Below are positions 35,337 to 45,545 of a stretch of 64,000 nucleotides of DNA, piece after piece. This stretch comes from an uncultured Anaerolineae bacterium (GTDB lineage Bacteria > Chloroflexota > Anaerolineae > J036 > Brachytrichaceae), in NCBI GenBank assembly GCA_938028725.1, contig CALIMH010000002.1, forward strand, positions 31,501-95,500, in the 5' to 3' direction. Each line of letters opens with the position of its first letter. Within the stretch, counting starts at the first letter, position 1. Position numbers and translations under genes: made by a program. The notes beneath the pieces were generated by a model, which saw nothing but the letters and a program-made list of their open reading frames with translations, had not been told where the DNA came from and ran no database searches.

Positions 35337-35357
35337 TGGCGCAAGAGCGCCGTTGAG

Positions 35358-36158
35358 TTGCGCCTGGCAGCGCTGGTGTGTTACCCCATCAAGTCGTGTC
35401 GGGGTATGTCGGTGGAGGTCGCTGCTGTCGAGCGGCGCGGGCTGGCCGAGGATCGCTTGATGATGGTTGTGGATGAGGGTGGCCAGTTCGTCTCGCAGCG
35501 CAGCGCGCCGTCGCTTGCGCTGATCGCGCCTGCTTTGGCGGAGGACGTGTTGACGCTGCGCGCACCCAACATGCCAGAACTCTCCATCCAGGTGCGCCAC
35601 CAAGGCGCGCGCCGTCGCGTTCGCGTGTGGAACGACACCTGCGAAGCGGTGGATCAAGGCGAAGCTGTTGCGGATTGGCTCAGTCACTACCTCGGCCAGC
35701 GCGTGTGGTTGGTGCGCTTGGCTGATGACTGCGTGCGCCGTGTGGACGCGCGCTACGCCGTCACTGATCACGACGAGGTGAGTTTTGCCGATGGATACCC
35801 CTGCTTGGTCACCACGCAGGCCTCGCTCGATGCACTCAACGCGCGCCTCTCGCGCCCGATCCCTATGGATCGCTTCCGCCCCAATTTGGTGATCGCCGGC
35901 AACCACGCGTTTGAGGAGGACACTTGGGCGGAGATCGCCGTGGGCGATGTGCGCCTGGCTTTGGTGAAGCCATGTTCCCGCTGCACCGTGATCACGATCG
36001 ACCAGTCTACCGGTCAAGGCGATCCTGAGCCGCTGCGCGCGCTGGAGTCTTTTCGGCGCCGCGATGGCAAGGTGATGTTTGGCCAAAACGCGATTGTCCT
36101 CAACACTGGCGTGGTGCGAGTGGGCGATCCGGTGCGGGTATTGCAGCGCAAGCTGTGA
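35358..36158 (+). CDS. MOSC domain protein (YcbX/MARC-like)
   Basis: About 266 residues from TTG 35358. The N-terminal beta-barrel begins with LAALVCYPIKSCRGMSVEVA, and the MOSC domain contains RFRPNLVIAG, DTWAEIAVGDVRLALVKPCSRC with the cofactor-binding Cys, and GKVMFGQNAIVLNTGVVRVGD. Relatives use molybdenum cofactor to reduce N-hydroxylated compounds or handle sulfur. An ATG at 35262 would add 32 residues with no family match. Start uncertain. Confidence 0.85.
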   Translation: MRLAALVCYPIKSCRGMSVEVAAVERRGLAEDRLMMVVDEGGQFVSQRSAPSLALIAPALAEDVLTLRAPNMPELSIQVRHQGARRRVRVWNDTCEAVDQGEAVADWLSHYLGQRVWLVRLADDCVRRVDARYAVTDHDEVSFADGYPCLVTTQASLDALNARLSRPIPMDRFRPNLVIAGNHAFEEDTWAEIAVGDVRLALVKPCSRCTVITIDQSTGQGDPEPLRALESFRRRDGKVMFGQNAIVLNTGVVRVGDPVRVLQRKL

Positions 36159-36168
36159 GTCCACCTGC

Positions 36169-36765
36169 TCAATCAGCCTCTGTGACCACGACGTCGAGCA
36201 GCGCGTCGTGAGGGGCCACCGGCAGCGTGGGCACGCGCTGGCAGGCAAAGGCCAGCCCGGCCTTCAGGGCATCAGGCCGCAACTGGGCCAGTAGGCGGTC
36301 GTAGTAGCCGCTGCCGCGCCCGAGCCGCGCGATGCCGGGGCGTCCATCGGCCGGTGGTCCGAAGGCGAGCAGCGGAGCAAACACAGCGTCCACCACCTCT
36401 GGCGCGACCAGCGTGACGCTACGCGGATGGCGCAGGCCGCGCGAATCCAGCGTGAAAGCAGCCTCGTCCAAGCTGGTGATGCGCGCGCATGGAGTGGCAG
36501 TGCTCCCCGAGAGATAGATCGGCACTACAACTTGCATCCCGCTTGCCAGCATAGCTCGAATGAGCGGGTCGGCGTCCACCTCGTCGCCGAAGGCCAGGTA
36601 CACATGCGCGGTGCGCACGCTGTGCGCTTTCGCCAGCTGCAGGGCTCGCCGGCAGATGATCGCGCTCCACGCCGCCCGCTGCTCGGCGGGGATGCTTCGG
36701 CGTAGGGCGCGCATGTGGTGGCGCAGCGCTGCCTTTTGGCGCTCCGGGCCATCCTCCCTACGCAC
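36169..36765 (-). CDS. 5-formyltetrahydrofolate cyclo-ligase
   Basis: The enzyme converts 5-formyl-THF to methenyl-THF with ATP. The 198-residue product has KAALRHHMRALRRSIP at the N-terminus, the substrate stretch VVVPIYLSG and the hallmark ARLGRGSGYYDRLLAQL and GLAFACQRVPTLPVAPHDALLD. I chose GTG at 36765, which has a TACACT 7 bases upstream and includes the usual N-terminal helix; an ATG at 36714 would cut it short. The frame runs further to 37623, but only antisense to the next gene. Confidence 0.9.
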   Translation of the reverse strand: MRREDGPERQKAALRHHMRALRRSIPAEQRAAWSAIICRRALQLAKAHSVRTAHVYLAFGDEVDADPLIRAMLASGMQVVVPIYLSGSTATPCARITSLDEAAFTLDSRGLRHPRSVTLVAPEVVDAVFAPLLAFGPPADGRPGIARLGRGSGYYDRLLAQLRPDALKAGLAFACQRVPTLPVAPHDALLDVVVTEAD

Positions 36766-36772
36766 ACCGCCT

Positions 36773-36778
36773 AGTGTA
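36773..36778 (-). promoter_or_regulatory. Candidate -10 box of the cyclo-ligase gene
   Basis: TACACT on the minus strand ends 7 bases before the GTG at 36765. The whole divergent promoter region is only 24 bases long. Confidence 0.4.
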
Positions 36779-36789
36779 TTCTCTGGCTC

Positions 36790-37785
36790 ATGATGCGGAT
36801 TGCCATCCTGTTCGCGCGCTGGGTCAGTGCGTGGTTGATCGCAACGGTAGGCGTGACGGTCGCGCAAGCTGCCGAAGGTCATCCTTGGCCCTCGGCAGCC
36901 GTGCTGGCTCAAGCGCAGTCGACGAGTGGGTACGAGGGGTTGTTCGTTGAGCGCTTGCGCGAGCGTTCCTATGGTGAGGGCGAGTTTCGGGTGGAGCGCG
37001 TGCTGAACGTCACGCGCGCCTTCACCCGCACACTGATCAGCTTTGAGAGCGACGGCCTGCGTGTGTATGGCTTTATGAACACACCGCGCGGTGTGGGGCC
37101 TTTCTCGGTAGTGCTGGTGCTCCATGGCTACGTCAACCCGAGCACCTACCGCACGCCCTACGGCTACACCCAGCGCTACGCTGACGCCTTGGCGCGCGAG
37201 GGCTTCCTGGTCATTCACCCCGACTATCGTGGGCATGGCCTCAGTGAAGGCGAGACGGTGGGAGGCAACAATCTCTTCCGCGTTGGCTACGCAGTGGATG
37301 TGCTCAACCTGATTGCGCATGTGAAGCGCCTGCCGAATGCCCGCACCGGTGCGATTGGTTTGTTCGGCCACTCGATGGGCGGCGGGATCGCCCAGCGCGT
37401 CATGGTGATCAGCCCCGACGTGCGCGCGGTGGTGCTGTACGGCTCGATGAACGGCGACGAGCGCTTGAATGTGGATCGCATCCGCACGGTCTTTCGGCCT
37501 GGCGTCCCTGACTTGCCGGAGGATGCTGTGCCACTGGAGCTGTGGGATCGCATCTCGCCGGCGACATACTTCGACCAAATCACGGCAGCGGTGGAGATTC
37601 ATCACGGCGTGCGCGACGTCCAAGTGCCTGTGGAGTGGTCACGGGCGTTGCACCGGCGGCTACTGGCGTTGAACAAAGTCAGCGCGCTGTACGAGTATCC
37701 CCGCGGTGGCCATACCCTGCGCGGGGCGGATGAGGCGCTGATGATGCGCCGGGTTGCTGCTTTCTTCAACCGTCATCTGCGCTAA
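36790..37785 (+). CDS. Secreted alpha/beta hydrolase (dipeptidyl-peptidase/esterase-like)
   Basis: The 331-residue protein has an N-terminal signal peptide (about residues 1-28, ending VTVAQAAEG). The alpha/beta-hydrolase domain has VVLVLHGYVNPSTY, IHPDYRGHGLSEG, the nucleophile motif GLFGHSMGGGIAQRVM, HHGVRDVQVPVEWS with the Asp, and PRGGHTLRG with the His. It resembles prolyl-oligopeptidase-type esterases or peptidases acting outside the cytoplasm. Substrate unknown. Confidence 0.88.
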   Translation: MMRIAILFARWVSAWLIATVGVTVAQAAEGHPWPSAAVLAQAQSTSGYEGLFVERLRERSYGEGEFRVERVLNVTRAFTRTLISFESDGLRVYGFMNTPRGVGPFSVVLVLHGYVNPSTYRTPYGYTQRYADALAREGFLVIHPDYRGHGLSEGETVGGNNLFRVGYAVDVLNLIAHVKRLPNARTGAIGLFGHSMGGGIAQRVMVISPDVRAVVLYGSMNGDERLNVDRIRTVFRPGVPDLPEDAVPLELWDRISPATYFDQITAAVEIHHGVRDVQVPVEWSRALHRRLLALNKVSALYEYPRGGHTLRGADEALMMRRVAAFFNRHLR

Positions 37786-37886
37786 ACGCGCAGCTCGCGC
37801 CGTGCGCCTATCCAACTGGACAGTGGCAAATTAGCCGAATTGCAAGCGCCCGAGCGGTAGCCATCCCGTAAAACCGTACTTAAATC

Positions 37887-40800
37887 ATGGCTACCGAGCG
37901 CATATTTACCACTATCGAGGGCAACGAAGCGGCGGCCTATGTTGCCTACAAGACCAGCGAAGTCATCTGTATCTACCCGATCACTCCCTCCTCGCCCATG
38001 GCAGAGTTTTGCGACCAGTGGAGCAGCGAGGGGCGGGTGAACCTATGGGGGAGCGTGCCGATCGTGCAGCAGATGCAGTCTGAGGGCGGCGCCGCCGGCG
38101 CAGTGCATGGAGCGCTGCAAAGTGGGGCGCTGGCCACCACATTCACCTCTTCCCAGGGCCTGCTGCTGATGATCCCCAACATGTTCAAGATCGCGGGCGA
38201 GCTGACGAGCACGGTCTTTCATATCGCCGCCCGCTCTATCGCTGCGCAAGGCTTGAGCATCTTCGGCGATCACAGCGATGTCATGGCGACCCGCTCCACG
38301 GGCTGGGCGATGCTGTTCTCCAGTTCGGTGCAAGAGGTGATGGACTTCGCGCTCTTGGCCTTTGCCAGCACTTTGGAGGCGCGCGTCCCCTTCCTGCACG
38401 TCTTCGATGGCTTCCGCACCTCGCACGAGATCCAAAAATTCGAGCTCGTCCCCGATCAGGTGATGCGCGCAATGATTCGTGAGGACCTGGTGCGCGCGCA
38501 TCGCGAGCGCGCGCTCGCCCCCGACCGGCCGATCATGCGCGGCACTGCCCAAAACCCGGATGTGTACTTCCAGGGCCGCGAGGCAGCCAACCCCTTCTAC
38601 CTTGCCACACCCGCGATCGTGCAGAACGCGATGGATCAGTTTGCGGCACTGACCGGCCGGCGCTATCGCCTCTTCGATTACGTCGGCGCACCCGACGCGG
38701 AGCGCGTGATCATCTCGATGGGTTCAAGCTGCGAGACGGTAGAGCAAACGGTGGATTGGCTGGTGGCGCGCGGTGAGAAAGTCGGTGCGGTGAAAGTGCG
38801 CTTGTATCGCCCCTTCTCCGCAGCGCACTTGGTGGAGGCACTGCCGCCTACGGTCCGCGTGATCGCTGCGCTGGACCGCTGCAAGGAGCCGGGCAGCGCC
38901 GGCGAGCCGCTTTACCTCGACGTGGTTGCTGCGCTGCAGGAGAGCTGGGAGGGCCGCCTACCGCGCGTGATCGGTGGCCGCTACGGCCTCTCCTCCAAAG
39001 AGTTCACCCCTGCCATGGTCAAGGCCATCTTCGATGAGATGCAACAGGAGCGGCCCAAGCAACACTTCACCGTCGGCATTCACGACGACGTCACCTTCAC
39101 CAGCCTGGCCTACGACGCGAGCTTCGACATCGAGCCGCCCGATACGGTGCGCGCGGTGTTTTGGGGGCTGGGCGCCGACGGCACAGTGGGCGCCAACAAG
39201 AACTCCATCAAGATCATCGGCGAGGAGACGGACAACTACGCGCAGGGCTACTTCGTGTACGACTCGAAGAAGTCCGGCGCGCGGACGGTGTCGCACTTGC
39301 GCTTTGGGCCACGACCCATCCACAGCCCGTATCTCATCCGCAAGGCCTCATTTGTCGGCGTGCATCAGTTTGGCTTCCTCGACCGCTACGACGTGTTGGA
39401 AGTGGCTGAACCAAACGCGATCGTGCTGCTGAACAGTCCCTACGGGCCGAATGAGGTGTGGGAGCACTTGCCACTGATCGCGCAGCAGCAGATTTTGGAC
39501 AAGCGCCTGCGCCTGTTTGTGATTGACGCCTACAAGGTGGCTGCGCAGGCCGGCATGGGCAACCGCATCAACACCGTGATGCAGACGTGCTTCTTCGCCA
39601 TCAGCGGCGTGTTGCCACGCGACGAGGCTATCGCCAAGATCAAAGAGGCAATCCGTAAGACCTACGGCAAGCGCGGCGAGGCTGTCGTGCGCAAGAACTT
39701 TCAGGCGGTGGATGCCGCCCTGGCCCATCTCCACGAAGTGCCCATCCCCGCTGATGCACCGCTCAATGGCAAGCCACTCCTACCACCTGTGCCGCCGGAG
39801 GCGCCGGAGTTTGTGCAGAAGGTGACCGCGCGCATGATCGCTGGCCAAGGCGACCTGCTGCCCGTCAGCGCACTGCCGCCGGATGGCACATACCCCAGCG
39901 GCACTTCCCAATGGGAGCGCCGAAACATCGCGCTGGAGGTGCCTCAGTGGGAGCCGAACCTGTGCATTCAGTGCGGCAAGTGTGTGATGGTATGCCCGCA
40001 TGCCGTGATCCGCGCAAAGGTATATGAGCCGGGCTTGCTGGCCGAGGCGCCGGAGGGCTTCCAAAGCGCCAACGCGCGCTGGAAAGAGCTGCATGGGATG
40101 AAATACACCCTCCAGGTGTCGGTCGAAGATTGCACCGGCTGCGCCCTGTGTGTGGAGGCTTGCCCCGCCAAGGACAAGTCGCAAGCGGGCCGGAAGGCCA
40201 TCAACATGACCTCAGTGCTGCCGATCCGCCAGCGCGAGATCGCCAACTGGGAGTTTTTCAAGCGCCTACCGGAATACCCGCGCGTGAATCACCTGCGCTT
40301 CGATAACACCAAGAACGTGCAACTGCTCCAGCCGCTGTTCGAGTTCAGCGGCGCCTGCGCTGGCTGTGGTGAGACGCCCTACCTCAGCCTGCTCACCCGC
40401 TTGTTTGGCGACCGCATCTACGTCGCCAACGCCACCGGCTGCTCCAGCATTTATGGTGGCAACTTGCCCACCACGCCCTGGTCGTTCAACCGGGAGGGAC
40501 GCGGGCCGGCTTGGAGCAACTCCCTCTTTGAGGACAACGCCGAGTTCGGGTTTGGCATGCGCTTGGCGCTTGACCAGCAGGCAGCACACGCGCGCGCCTT
40601 GCTGCTGCAACTGCGCGACGTCCTGGGGGCCGAGCTGATCGACGCCATCCTCAATGCCGATCAGTCCACCGAGGCGGGCATCCTTGCCCAGCGCGAGCGG
40701 CTTGCCAGCTTGCGGCAGCGGCTCACCCAGCTCAGTGAGATGCCGCTGGCGCGCGAGCTGCTGGCCATCGTCGGTGCGCTCGAGCGCCGCAGCGTGTGGA

Positions 40801-41498
40801 TCATCGGTGGCGATGGTTGGGCCTACGACATTGGCTACGGCGGGCTGGATCACGTGCTGGCCAGCGGGCGCAACGTGAAGCTACTGGTGCTCGACACAGA
40901 GGTGTACTCCAACACTGGCGGCCAGGCGTCCAAGGCGACGCCCATCGGCGCAGTGGCGAAGTTCGCTGCCTCTGGCAAGCATCAGCTCAAGAAAGACCTG
41001 GGCCGCATGGCCATGACCTATGGCCACGTGTATGTGGCGCAGGTGGCGATGGGTGCCAACGACGCGCAGACCATCAAAGCCTTCCTTGAAGCTGAGGCCT
41101 ACGATGGGCCAGCGCTGATCATCGCCTACGCCCACTGCATCGCGCATGGCATTGACATGACCAAGGGCATGAACCAGCAGAAGCTGGCAGTGGAGAGTGG
41201 CTACTGGCCGCTGTATCGCTACAACCCAGCGCTGGCGCGCGAAGGCAAGAACCCATTCCAGCTTGACAGCGCGCCGCCCAAGGTGAGCTTCCGCGAGTAT
41301 GCGCTGAATGAAACCCGCTATCGCATGTTGATGCAAACGCATCCCCAAGACGCAGAGGCGCTGTTGCACCAAGCTGAGGAGGCGATCGCCGCCCGCTGGC
41401 GAGAGTATCAACAATTGGCTGCTGGCAGCTTCCAGGTGGCTAAGCCGATGACCGCCGGTAGCAACGGCGCCCCCGAGGCCACTCCGGCAGTAGCGTGA
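37887..41498 (+). CDS. nifJ: Pyruvate:ferredoxin (flavodoxin) oxidoreductase
   Basis: This single-chain enzyme (1203 residues) oxidises pyruvate and CoA to acetyl-CoA, CO2 and reduced ferredoxin. Domain I starts at about residue 15 with VAYKTSEVICIYPITPSSPMAE. The gamma-type domain holds GLGADGTVGANKNSIKIIGE. Two 4Fe-4S motifs follow (CIQCGKCVMVCPH about residue 693 and CTGCALCVEACPAKDKSQ about 750). The thiamine domain has FSGACAGCGETPYL, NATGCSSIYGGN and the GGDGWAYDIGYGG to NTGGQ stretch. Length and order match NifJ. It heads the operon that continues into hox. Confidence 0.97.
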   Translation: MATERIFTTIEGNEAAAYVAYKTSEVICIYPITPSSPMAEFCDQWSSEGRVNLWGSVPIVQQMQSEGGAAGAVHGALQSGALATTFTSSQGLLLMIPNMFKIAGELTSTVFHIAARSIAAQGLSIFGDHSDVMATRSTGWAMLFSSSVQEVMDFALLAFASTLEARVPFLHVFDGFRTSHEIQKFELVPDQVMRAMIREDLVRAHRERALAPDRPIMRGTAQNPDVYFQGREAANPFYLATPAIVQNAMDQFAALTGRRYRLFDYVGAPDAERVIISMGSSCETVEQTVDWLVARGEKVGAVKVRLYRPFSAAHLVEALPPTVRVIAALDRCKEPGSAGEPLYLDVVAALQESWEGRLPRVIGGRYGLSSKEFTPAMVKAIFDEMQQERPKQHFTVGIHDDVTFTSLAYDASFDIEPPDTVRAVFWGLGADGTVGANKNSIKIIGEETDNYAQGYFVYDSKKSGARTVSHLRFGPRPIHSPYLIRKASFVGVHQFGFLDRYDVLEVAEPNAIVLLNSPYGPNEVWEHLPLIAQQQILDKRLRLFVIDAYKVAAQAGMGNRINTVMQTCFFAISGVLPRDEAIAKIKEAIRKTYGKRGEAVVRKNFQAVDAALAHLHEVPIPADAPLNGKPLLPPVPPEAPEFVQKVTARMIAGQGDLLPVSALPPDGTYPSGTSQWERRNIALEVPQWEPNLCIQCGKCVMVCPHAVIRAKVYEPGLLAEAPEGFQSANARWKELHGMKYTLQVSVEDCTGCALCVEACPAKDKSQAGRKAINMTSVLPIRQREIANWEFFKRLPEYPRVNHLRFDNTKNVQLLQPLFEFSGACAGCGETPYLSLLTRLFGDRIYVANATGCSSIYGGNLPTTPWSFNREGRGPAWSNSLFEDNAEFGFGMRLALDQQAAHARALLLQLRDVLGAELIDAILNADQSTEAGILAQRERLASLRQRLTQLSEMPLARELLAIVGALERRSVWIIGGDGWAYDIGYGGLDHVLASGRNVKLLVLDTEVYSNTGGQASKATPIGAVAKFAASGKHQLKKDLGRMAMTYGHVYVAQVAMGANDAQTIKAFLEAEAYDGPALIIAYAHCIAHGIDMTKGMNQQKLAVESGYWPLYRYNPALAREGKNPFQLDSAPPKVSFREYALNETRYRMLMQTHPQDAEALLHQAEEAIAARWREYQQLAAGSFQVAKPMTAGSNGAPEATPAVA

Positions 41499-41526
41499 GC
41501 ATGAGCTGGCAACCATGGAGTGAGCG

Positions 41527-42561
41527 ATGAGCGAGATTGACCTAAGCACCACCTACATGGGCCTACGCCTAGCCCACCCGCTGGTCTCATCTGCTGGGCC
41601 ATGGGCCGGTAGACTTGACCGCATTAAGCGCTTGGAAGATGCCGGCGCTGCGGCCATCGTGCTGCCCTCGCTCTTCGAGGAGCAACTCGAGGAGGAAAGC
41701 ACCATCCTCGATCACTACCTCAACTATGGTGCAGAAGCCTTCGCTGAGGCGCTGAGCTACTTCCCCAACATGACCTCTTACAACGTCGGCCCTGAGGGTT
41801 ACTTGGACCTGATCCGCCGTGCCAAGGAGAGCACAAATGTCCCGATCATCGCCAGTTTGAACGGGGTCAGCAGCGGCGGTTGGACAAGCTACGCCCGTGA
41901 GATCGAGCAGGCCGGCGCTGACGCCATCGAGCTGAACATCTACTACGTCGCTGCCGACCCGACGACCACCAGTGCTGAAGTGGAGCAGCGTTATTTGGAC
42001 GCGCTTGCTGAGGTGAAGGCTGTGGTGAGCATTCCGGTGGCAGTGAAGATCGGCCCGTTCTTCAGCGCCCTGGCGCACATGGTGCGGCGGCTGGCTGAAG
42101 CCGGCGCGAATGGGCTGGTGTTGTTCAACCGCTTCTACCAACCGGATTTTGATTTGGAGTCGCTGGAAGTCGCGCCACATTTGGTGCTGAGCGACTCCGA
42201 TGAGCTGCGCTTGCCGCTGCGTTGGATCGCCATTTTGTATGGCCGTGTCAAGCCCAGCTTGGCACTGAGCAGTGGCGTCCACACGCATGAGGATGTGCTG
42301 AAGGGCCTGATGGCTGGGGCGAGCGTCACGATGATGGGATCGGCGCTGGTGAAGCATGGGGTGGAGCACATCCGCAACGTGGTGAGCGCGTTGCGCGAGT
42401 GGATGGAGCGGCATGAGTACGTTTCGGTTGCGCAGATGCGCGGCAGCTTGAGCCAACGTTCAGTGGCAAACCCTGCTGCCTTCGAGCGCGCCAACTACAT
42501 GAAGGTTTTGCAGTCGTGGCGGCCGGAGCCTGTGGCTTTGGTGCGTCGTCTGTCGGGTTAA
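41527..42561 (+). CDS. Dihydroorotate-dehydrogenase-like FMN oxidoreductase
   Basis: The 344-residue TIM-barrel protein has [20 protein letters not shown] at the N-terminus, [31 protein letters not shown], the phosphate-binding [26 protein letters not shown] and the usual KIGPF lysine region. It resembles class 1 DHOD but belongs to a variant often found beside pyruvate:ferredoxin oxidoreductase, whose role is unknown. It lies between nifJ (28 bases) and hoxE (4 bases). A GGAGTGAG precedes the ATG. Confidence 0.85.
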   Translation: MSEIDLSTTYMGLRLAHPLVSSAGPWAGRLDRIKRLEDAGAAAIVLPSLFEEQLEEESTILDHYLNYGAEAFAEALSYFPNMTSYNVGPEGYLDLIRRAKESTNVPIIASLNGVSSGGWTSYAREIEQAGADAIELNIYYVAADPTTTSAEVEQRYLDALAEVKAVVSIPVAVKIGPFFSALAHMVRRLAEAGANGLVLFNRFYQPDFDLESLEVAPHLVLSDSDELRLPLRWIAILYGRVKPSLALSSGVHTHEDVLKGLMAGASVTMMGSALVKHGVEHIRNVVSALREWMERHEYVSVAQMRGSLSQRSVANPAAFERANYMKVLQSWRPEPVALVRRLSG

Positions 42562-42565
42562 CACC

Positions 42566-43141
42566 ATGTCAGTCGCAAATGGAAAAGTGAGCCAACTTGC
42601 CGCTGAGCTAAGCCGGCGCTTGGCCACGGATAAGCGCTACAAAATTCTTGAGGCCGTCATGCGCCGCTACGACTATCGTAGCCATGGTTTAATCGAGGTG
42701 CTGCACGCTGCACAGGACAGCTTCGGCTATTTAGATGAGCCTACCCTCTATCACATCGCTGCCAAACTGCACCTGCCGCTGAGCAAAGTGCTCGGCGTGG
42801 CTACGTTCTACAACTACTTCACGCTCAAACCGCAGGGTAAGCATACTTGTGTGGTGTGTTTGGGCACGGCCTGCTACATCAAGGGAGGCGATCGGATCGT
42901 CGAGGCGGTGCAACAGCGCTACCACGTCAAGCCGGGCGCGACGACGCCGGACGGTGAGCTGTCGCTGCTGATCGTGCGCTGCGTGGGTTCGTGTAGTGCC
43001 GCGCCGGTGGCGCTGTTCGACGGTGTGCTCGGCACGCACCTGGACGCCGACACCGCCCTCCAGCGTGTGGCAGCGATGCTGCGCGAGGGCCTGCCTGAAC
43101 AGAGCAACGGCAAGACGCCTGTGCAAGAGGTGGAGAGATGA
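42566..43141 (+). CDS. hoxE: Bidirectional hydrogenase diaphorase subunit HoxE (NuoE-like)
   Basis: This 191-residue thioredoxin-like 2Fe-2S protein is homologous to complex I NuoE. It contains [12 protein letters not shown] and [19 protein letters not shown], giving the four Cys ligands. The N-terminal helical part has [16 protein letters not shown], typical of NuoE/HoxE. It passes electrons within the NAD(P)H-reacting module. ATGA overlap with hoxF. Confidence 0.94.
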   Translation: MSVANGKVSQLAAELSRRLATDKRYKILEAVMRRYDYRSHGLIEVLHAAQDSFGYLDEPTLYHIAAKLHLPLSKVLGVATFYNYFTLKPQGKHTCVVCLGTACYIKGGDRIVEAVQQRYHVKPGATTPDGELSLLIVRCVGSCSAAPVALFDGVLGTHLDADTALQRVAAMLREGLPEQSNGKTPVQEVER

Positions 43142-44805
43142 ACCCGGATGAATTGAACAGGATCGCCCAAGCGGAGCAAGCGGCGTTGAGCAGGCATGAA
43201 CATGCGATCAACGTGTGTGTGGGAATTGCCTGTCACTCCGGAGGCAGCGAGCAGATTCGCAAGGCGTTAGAAGCGGAAGTGAAATCTGCTGGGCTGCAGG
43301 GCAAGTGCTTGGTCCGAGGGGTGGGATGCCCAGGCCTATGCGCGGAAGGGCCGCTGGTGAGCGTGGAGCCTCTCCATCGTTCCCCGCCGCAGGAATTGCT
43401 GTATCGCAAGGTCACACCCGCGGACGCGCCGGCGCTCGTGCGCTCGGTTGTGCGCGAGGAGCCGCTGGAGCAACTGCGCATTGACGCCAATCAGCCGTTC
43501 TTTACACGGCAACTCAAGATCGTGCTGGAGAACTGCGGCCACATGGACCCAGAGCGCATCGAAGACTACATCGCGCGGGGCGGCTACCAGGCCTTGATCA
43601 AAGTGCTCACCGAGATGACGCCGCAGGAAGTGATAGATGCGCTCAGCCGCAGCGGCCTGCGTGGGCGCGGCGGGGCAGGTTTTCCCACCGGCCTCAAATG
43701 GGCCACAGTAGCTAAGGCGACTCCAGGGCGCTACCCCACTTACGTGCCGCCGGACATTCAGTCGCAGAAGTTCGTCATCTGCAACGGCGACGAGGGCGAT
43801 CCCGGCGCCTTTATGGACCGCAGCGTGATGGAAGGTGACCCCCATCGCGTGTTGGAAGGCATGGCGATCGCCGGTTATGCTGTTGGCGCGCGACAGGGCT
43901 TCATCTACGTGCGGGCGGAGTACGCGCTGGCCGTCAAGCGGCTGCGCACCGCCATCCGTCAAGCCCAGCGCATCGGCCTGTTGGGCAAGAACATCGCCGG
44001 CACGTCCTTCACCTTTGACGTGGACATCCGCCTGGGGGCCGGCGCCTTCGTGTGCGGCGAGGAGACCGCGCTCATCGCGTCCATCGAAGGCGGACGCGGG
44101 CTGCCACGGCCGCGCCCGCCCTATCCCGCCGAGAGTGGCCTGTGGGGTTGCCCAACGCTCATCAACAATGTGGAGACGCTGGCCAATGTGCCGCCCATCA
44201 TCACCAAGGGGGCCGATTGGTTTGCCAGCATCGGCACCGAGAAAAGCAAGGGCACGAAGGTGTTTGCCCTCACCGGCCAAGTGAAGCGCAGCGGCCTGAT
44301 CGAAGTGCCGATGGGCATTACGCTGCGCGAGATCGTGTTCGAGATCGGCGGCGGCGTGCCGGAGGGCCGCCAGTTCAAGGCTGTGCAGACCGGCGGACCT
44401 TCTGGCGGTTGCATCCCCGCCGACTACTTGGATATGCCGGTGGACTACGAGTCGCTCGCCAAGGTCGGCTCCATCATGGGGTCTGGCGGTCTCATCGTGA
44501 TGGACGACACCACCGACATGGTGGAAGTGGCGCGCTTCTTCATGGACTTTTGCATGGAGGAGTCGTGCGGCAAGTGCATCCCATGCCGCGCCGGCACTGC
44601 GCAGATGCACCATATCCTGACCAAGATTCAGCAGGGCAAAGCCACCGCGCGCGATTTGCGCCTGTTGGAGGAGCTGAGCAATGTGGTGAAGCACACCAGC
44701 CTGTGTGGCCTGGGCCAATCCGCGCCCAATCCCGTGATCAGCACGCTGCGCTACTTCCGCCACGAATACGAACGTAAGCTTGTCCCGGAATTAGAGCGAG
44801 TTTAA
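43138..44805 (+). CDS. hoxF: Bidirectional hydrogenase diaphorase subunit HoxF (NuoF-like)
   Basis: The 555-residue protein binds FMN and NAD(P)H. An N-terminal thioredoxin-like 2Fe-2S domain shows [16 protein letters not shown] and [12 protein letters not shown]. The central NuoF domain has [18 protein letters not shown] (NADH site) and [14 protein letters not shown] (FMN site). The 4Fe-4S motif is [17 protein letters not shown], with a further Cys in [14 protein letters not shown]. This domain order matches HoxF of group 3d hydrogenases. Confidence 0.96.
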   Translation: MNPDELNRIAQAEQAALSRHEHAINVCVGIACHSGGSEQIRKALEAEVKSAGLQGKCLVRGVGCPGLCAEGPLVSVEPLHRSPPQELLYRKVTPADAPALVRSVVREEPLEQLRIDANQPFFTRQLKIVLENCGHMDPERIEDYIARGGYQALIKVLTEMTPQEVIDALSRSGLRGRGGAGFPTGLKWATVAKATPGRYPTYVPPDIQSQKFVICNGDEGDPGAFMDRSVMEGDPHRVLEGMAIAGYAVGARQGFIYVRAEYALAVKRLRTAIRQAQRIGLLGKNIAGTSFTFDVDIRLGAGAFVCGEETALIASIEGGRGLPRPRPPYPAESGLWGCPTLINNVETLANVPPIITKGADWFASIGTEKSKGTKVFALTGQVKRSGLIEVPMGITLREIVFEIGGGVPEGRQFKAVQTGGPSGGCIPADYLDMPVDYESLAKVGSIMGSGGLIVMDDTTDMVEVARFFMDFCMEESCGKCIPCRAGTAQMHHILTKIQQGKATARDLRLLEELSNVVKHTSLCGLGQSAPNPVISTLRYFRHEYERKLVPELERV

Positions 44806-44818
44806 GTCAATAGGCGCA

Positions 44819-45532
44819 ATGGCTAGGACCTTGACAATCAATGGCCAAATGGTCAGCGCGCGCGACGAGGACACCATCCTCCGCGCTGCGCAGGATGCCG
44901 GCATCCATATTCCGGTGCTCTGTCACCTCGATGGCCTTTCCGACGTGGGAGCGTGTCGCTTTTGCCTGGTGGAAGTGGCTGGTTCAAACCGCTTGCTGCC
45001 AGCATGTACTACGCGCATCCAAGAGGGCATGGTGGTGCAGACTGACACCGAGCAGCTGCGCAACTATCGCCGTCATCTAATCGAGCTGCTCTTCGCTGAG
45101 CGCAACCACGTGTGCGCTGTGTGCGTGGCCAACGGCAACTGCGAGATGCAAAGCCTCGCCATTCAGCTCGGCATGACCCATTCTCGCTACGACTACATGT
45201 TCCCTTCGCTCGGCGTGGATCTCAGCCACGAGCGCTTTGGGCTTGACCACAACCGCTGCATCATGTGCACCCGCTGTGTGCGCGCATGTGACGAAATCGA
45301 AGGCGCGCACACGCTGGATGTGTTTGGCCGCGGCGCAAAAGCGCGCATCGTCACCGACCTTGGCATGCCATGGGGCGAATCACCTACTTGCACCTCGTGT
45401 GGCAAATGCGTGATGGCTTGCCCAACCGGCGCGCTGTTCAAGCAAGGCTCCACTGTCGCAGAAATGACCCGCGACCGTTCCAAGCTAAACTTTTTGAAGA
45501 CCGCGCGCGAAGAGCGCAAGTGGATTGTGTAA
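44819..45532 (+). CDS. hoxU: Bidirectional hydrogenase electron-transfer subunit HoxU (NuoG N-terminal-like)
   Basis: The 237-residue protein links the diaphorase to the hydrogenase dimer through iron-sulfur clusters. It carries a 2Fe-2S site ([20 protein letters not shown] and LLPACTTRI), a His/Cys cluster ([15 protein letters not shown]) and two ferredoxin-type 4Fe-4S motifs ([16 protein letters not shown] and [16 protein letters not shown]). Length matches HoxU. It starts 13 bases after hoxF. Confidence 0.96.
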   Translation: MARTLTINGQMVSARDEDTILRAAQDAGIHIPVLCHLDGLSDVGACRFCLVEVAGSNRLLPACTTRIQEGMVVQTDTEQLRNYRRHLIELLFAERNHVCAVCVANGNCEMQSLAIQLGMTHSRYDYMFPSLGVDLSHERFGLDHNRCIMCTRCVRACDEIEGAHTLDVFGRGAKARIVTDLGMPWGESPTCTSCGKCVMACPTGALFKQGSTVAEMTRDRSKLNFLKTAREERKWIV

Positions 45533-45545
45533 ACCAGGTGTGGCG

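Noticed and set aside
35193..36248. Upstream part of the histidine phosphatase frame as a fused N-terminal domain
   Set aside because: The sequence is antisense to the MOSC gene, lacks hydrophobic-core pattern, and the family N-terminus with RHGE begins at 35192.
43336..44763. 475-residue open frame antisense to hoxF
   Set aside because: The hoxF reading is fully supported by cofactor motifs; the opposite frame has none.
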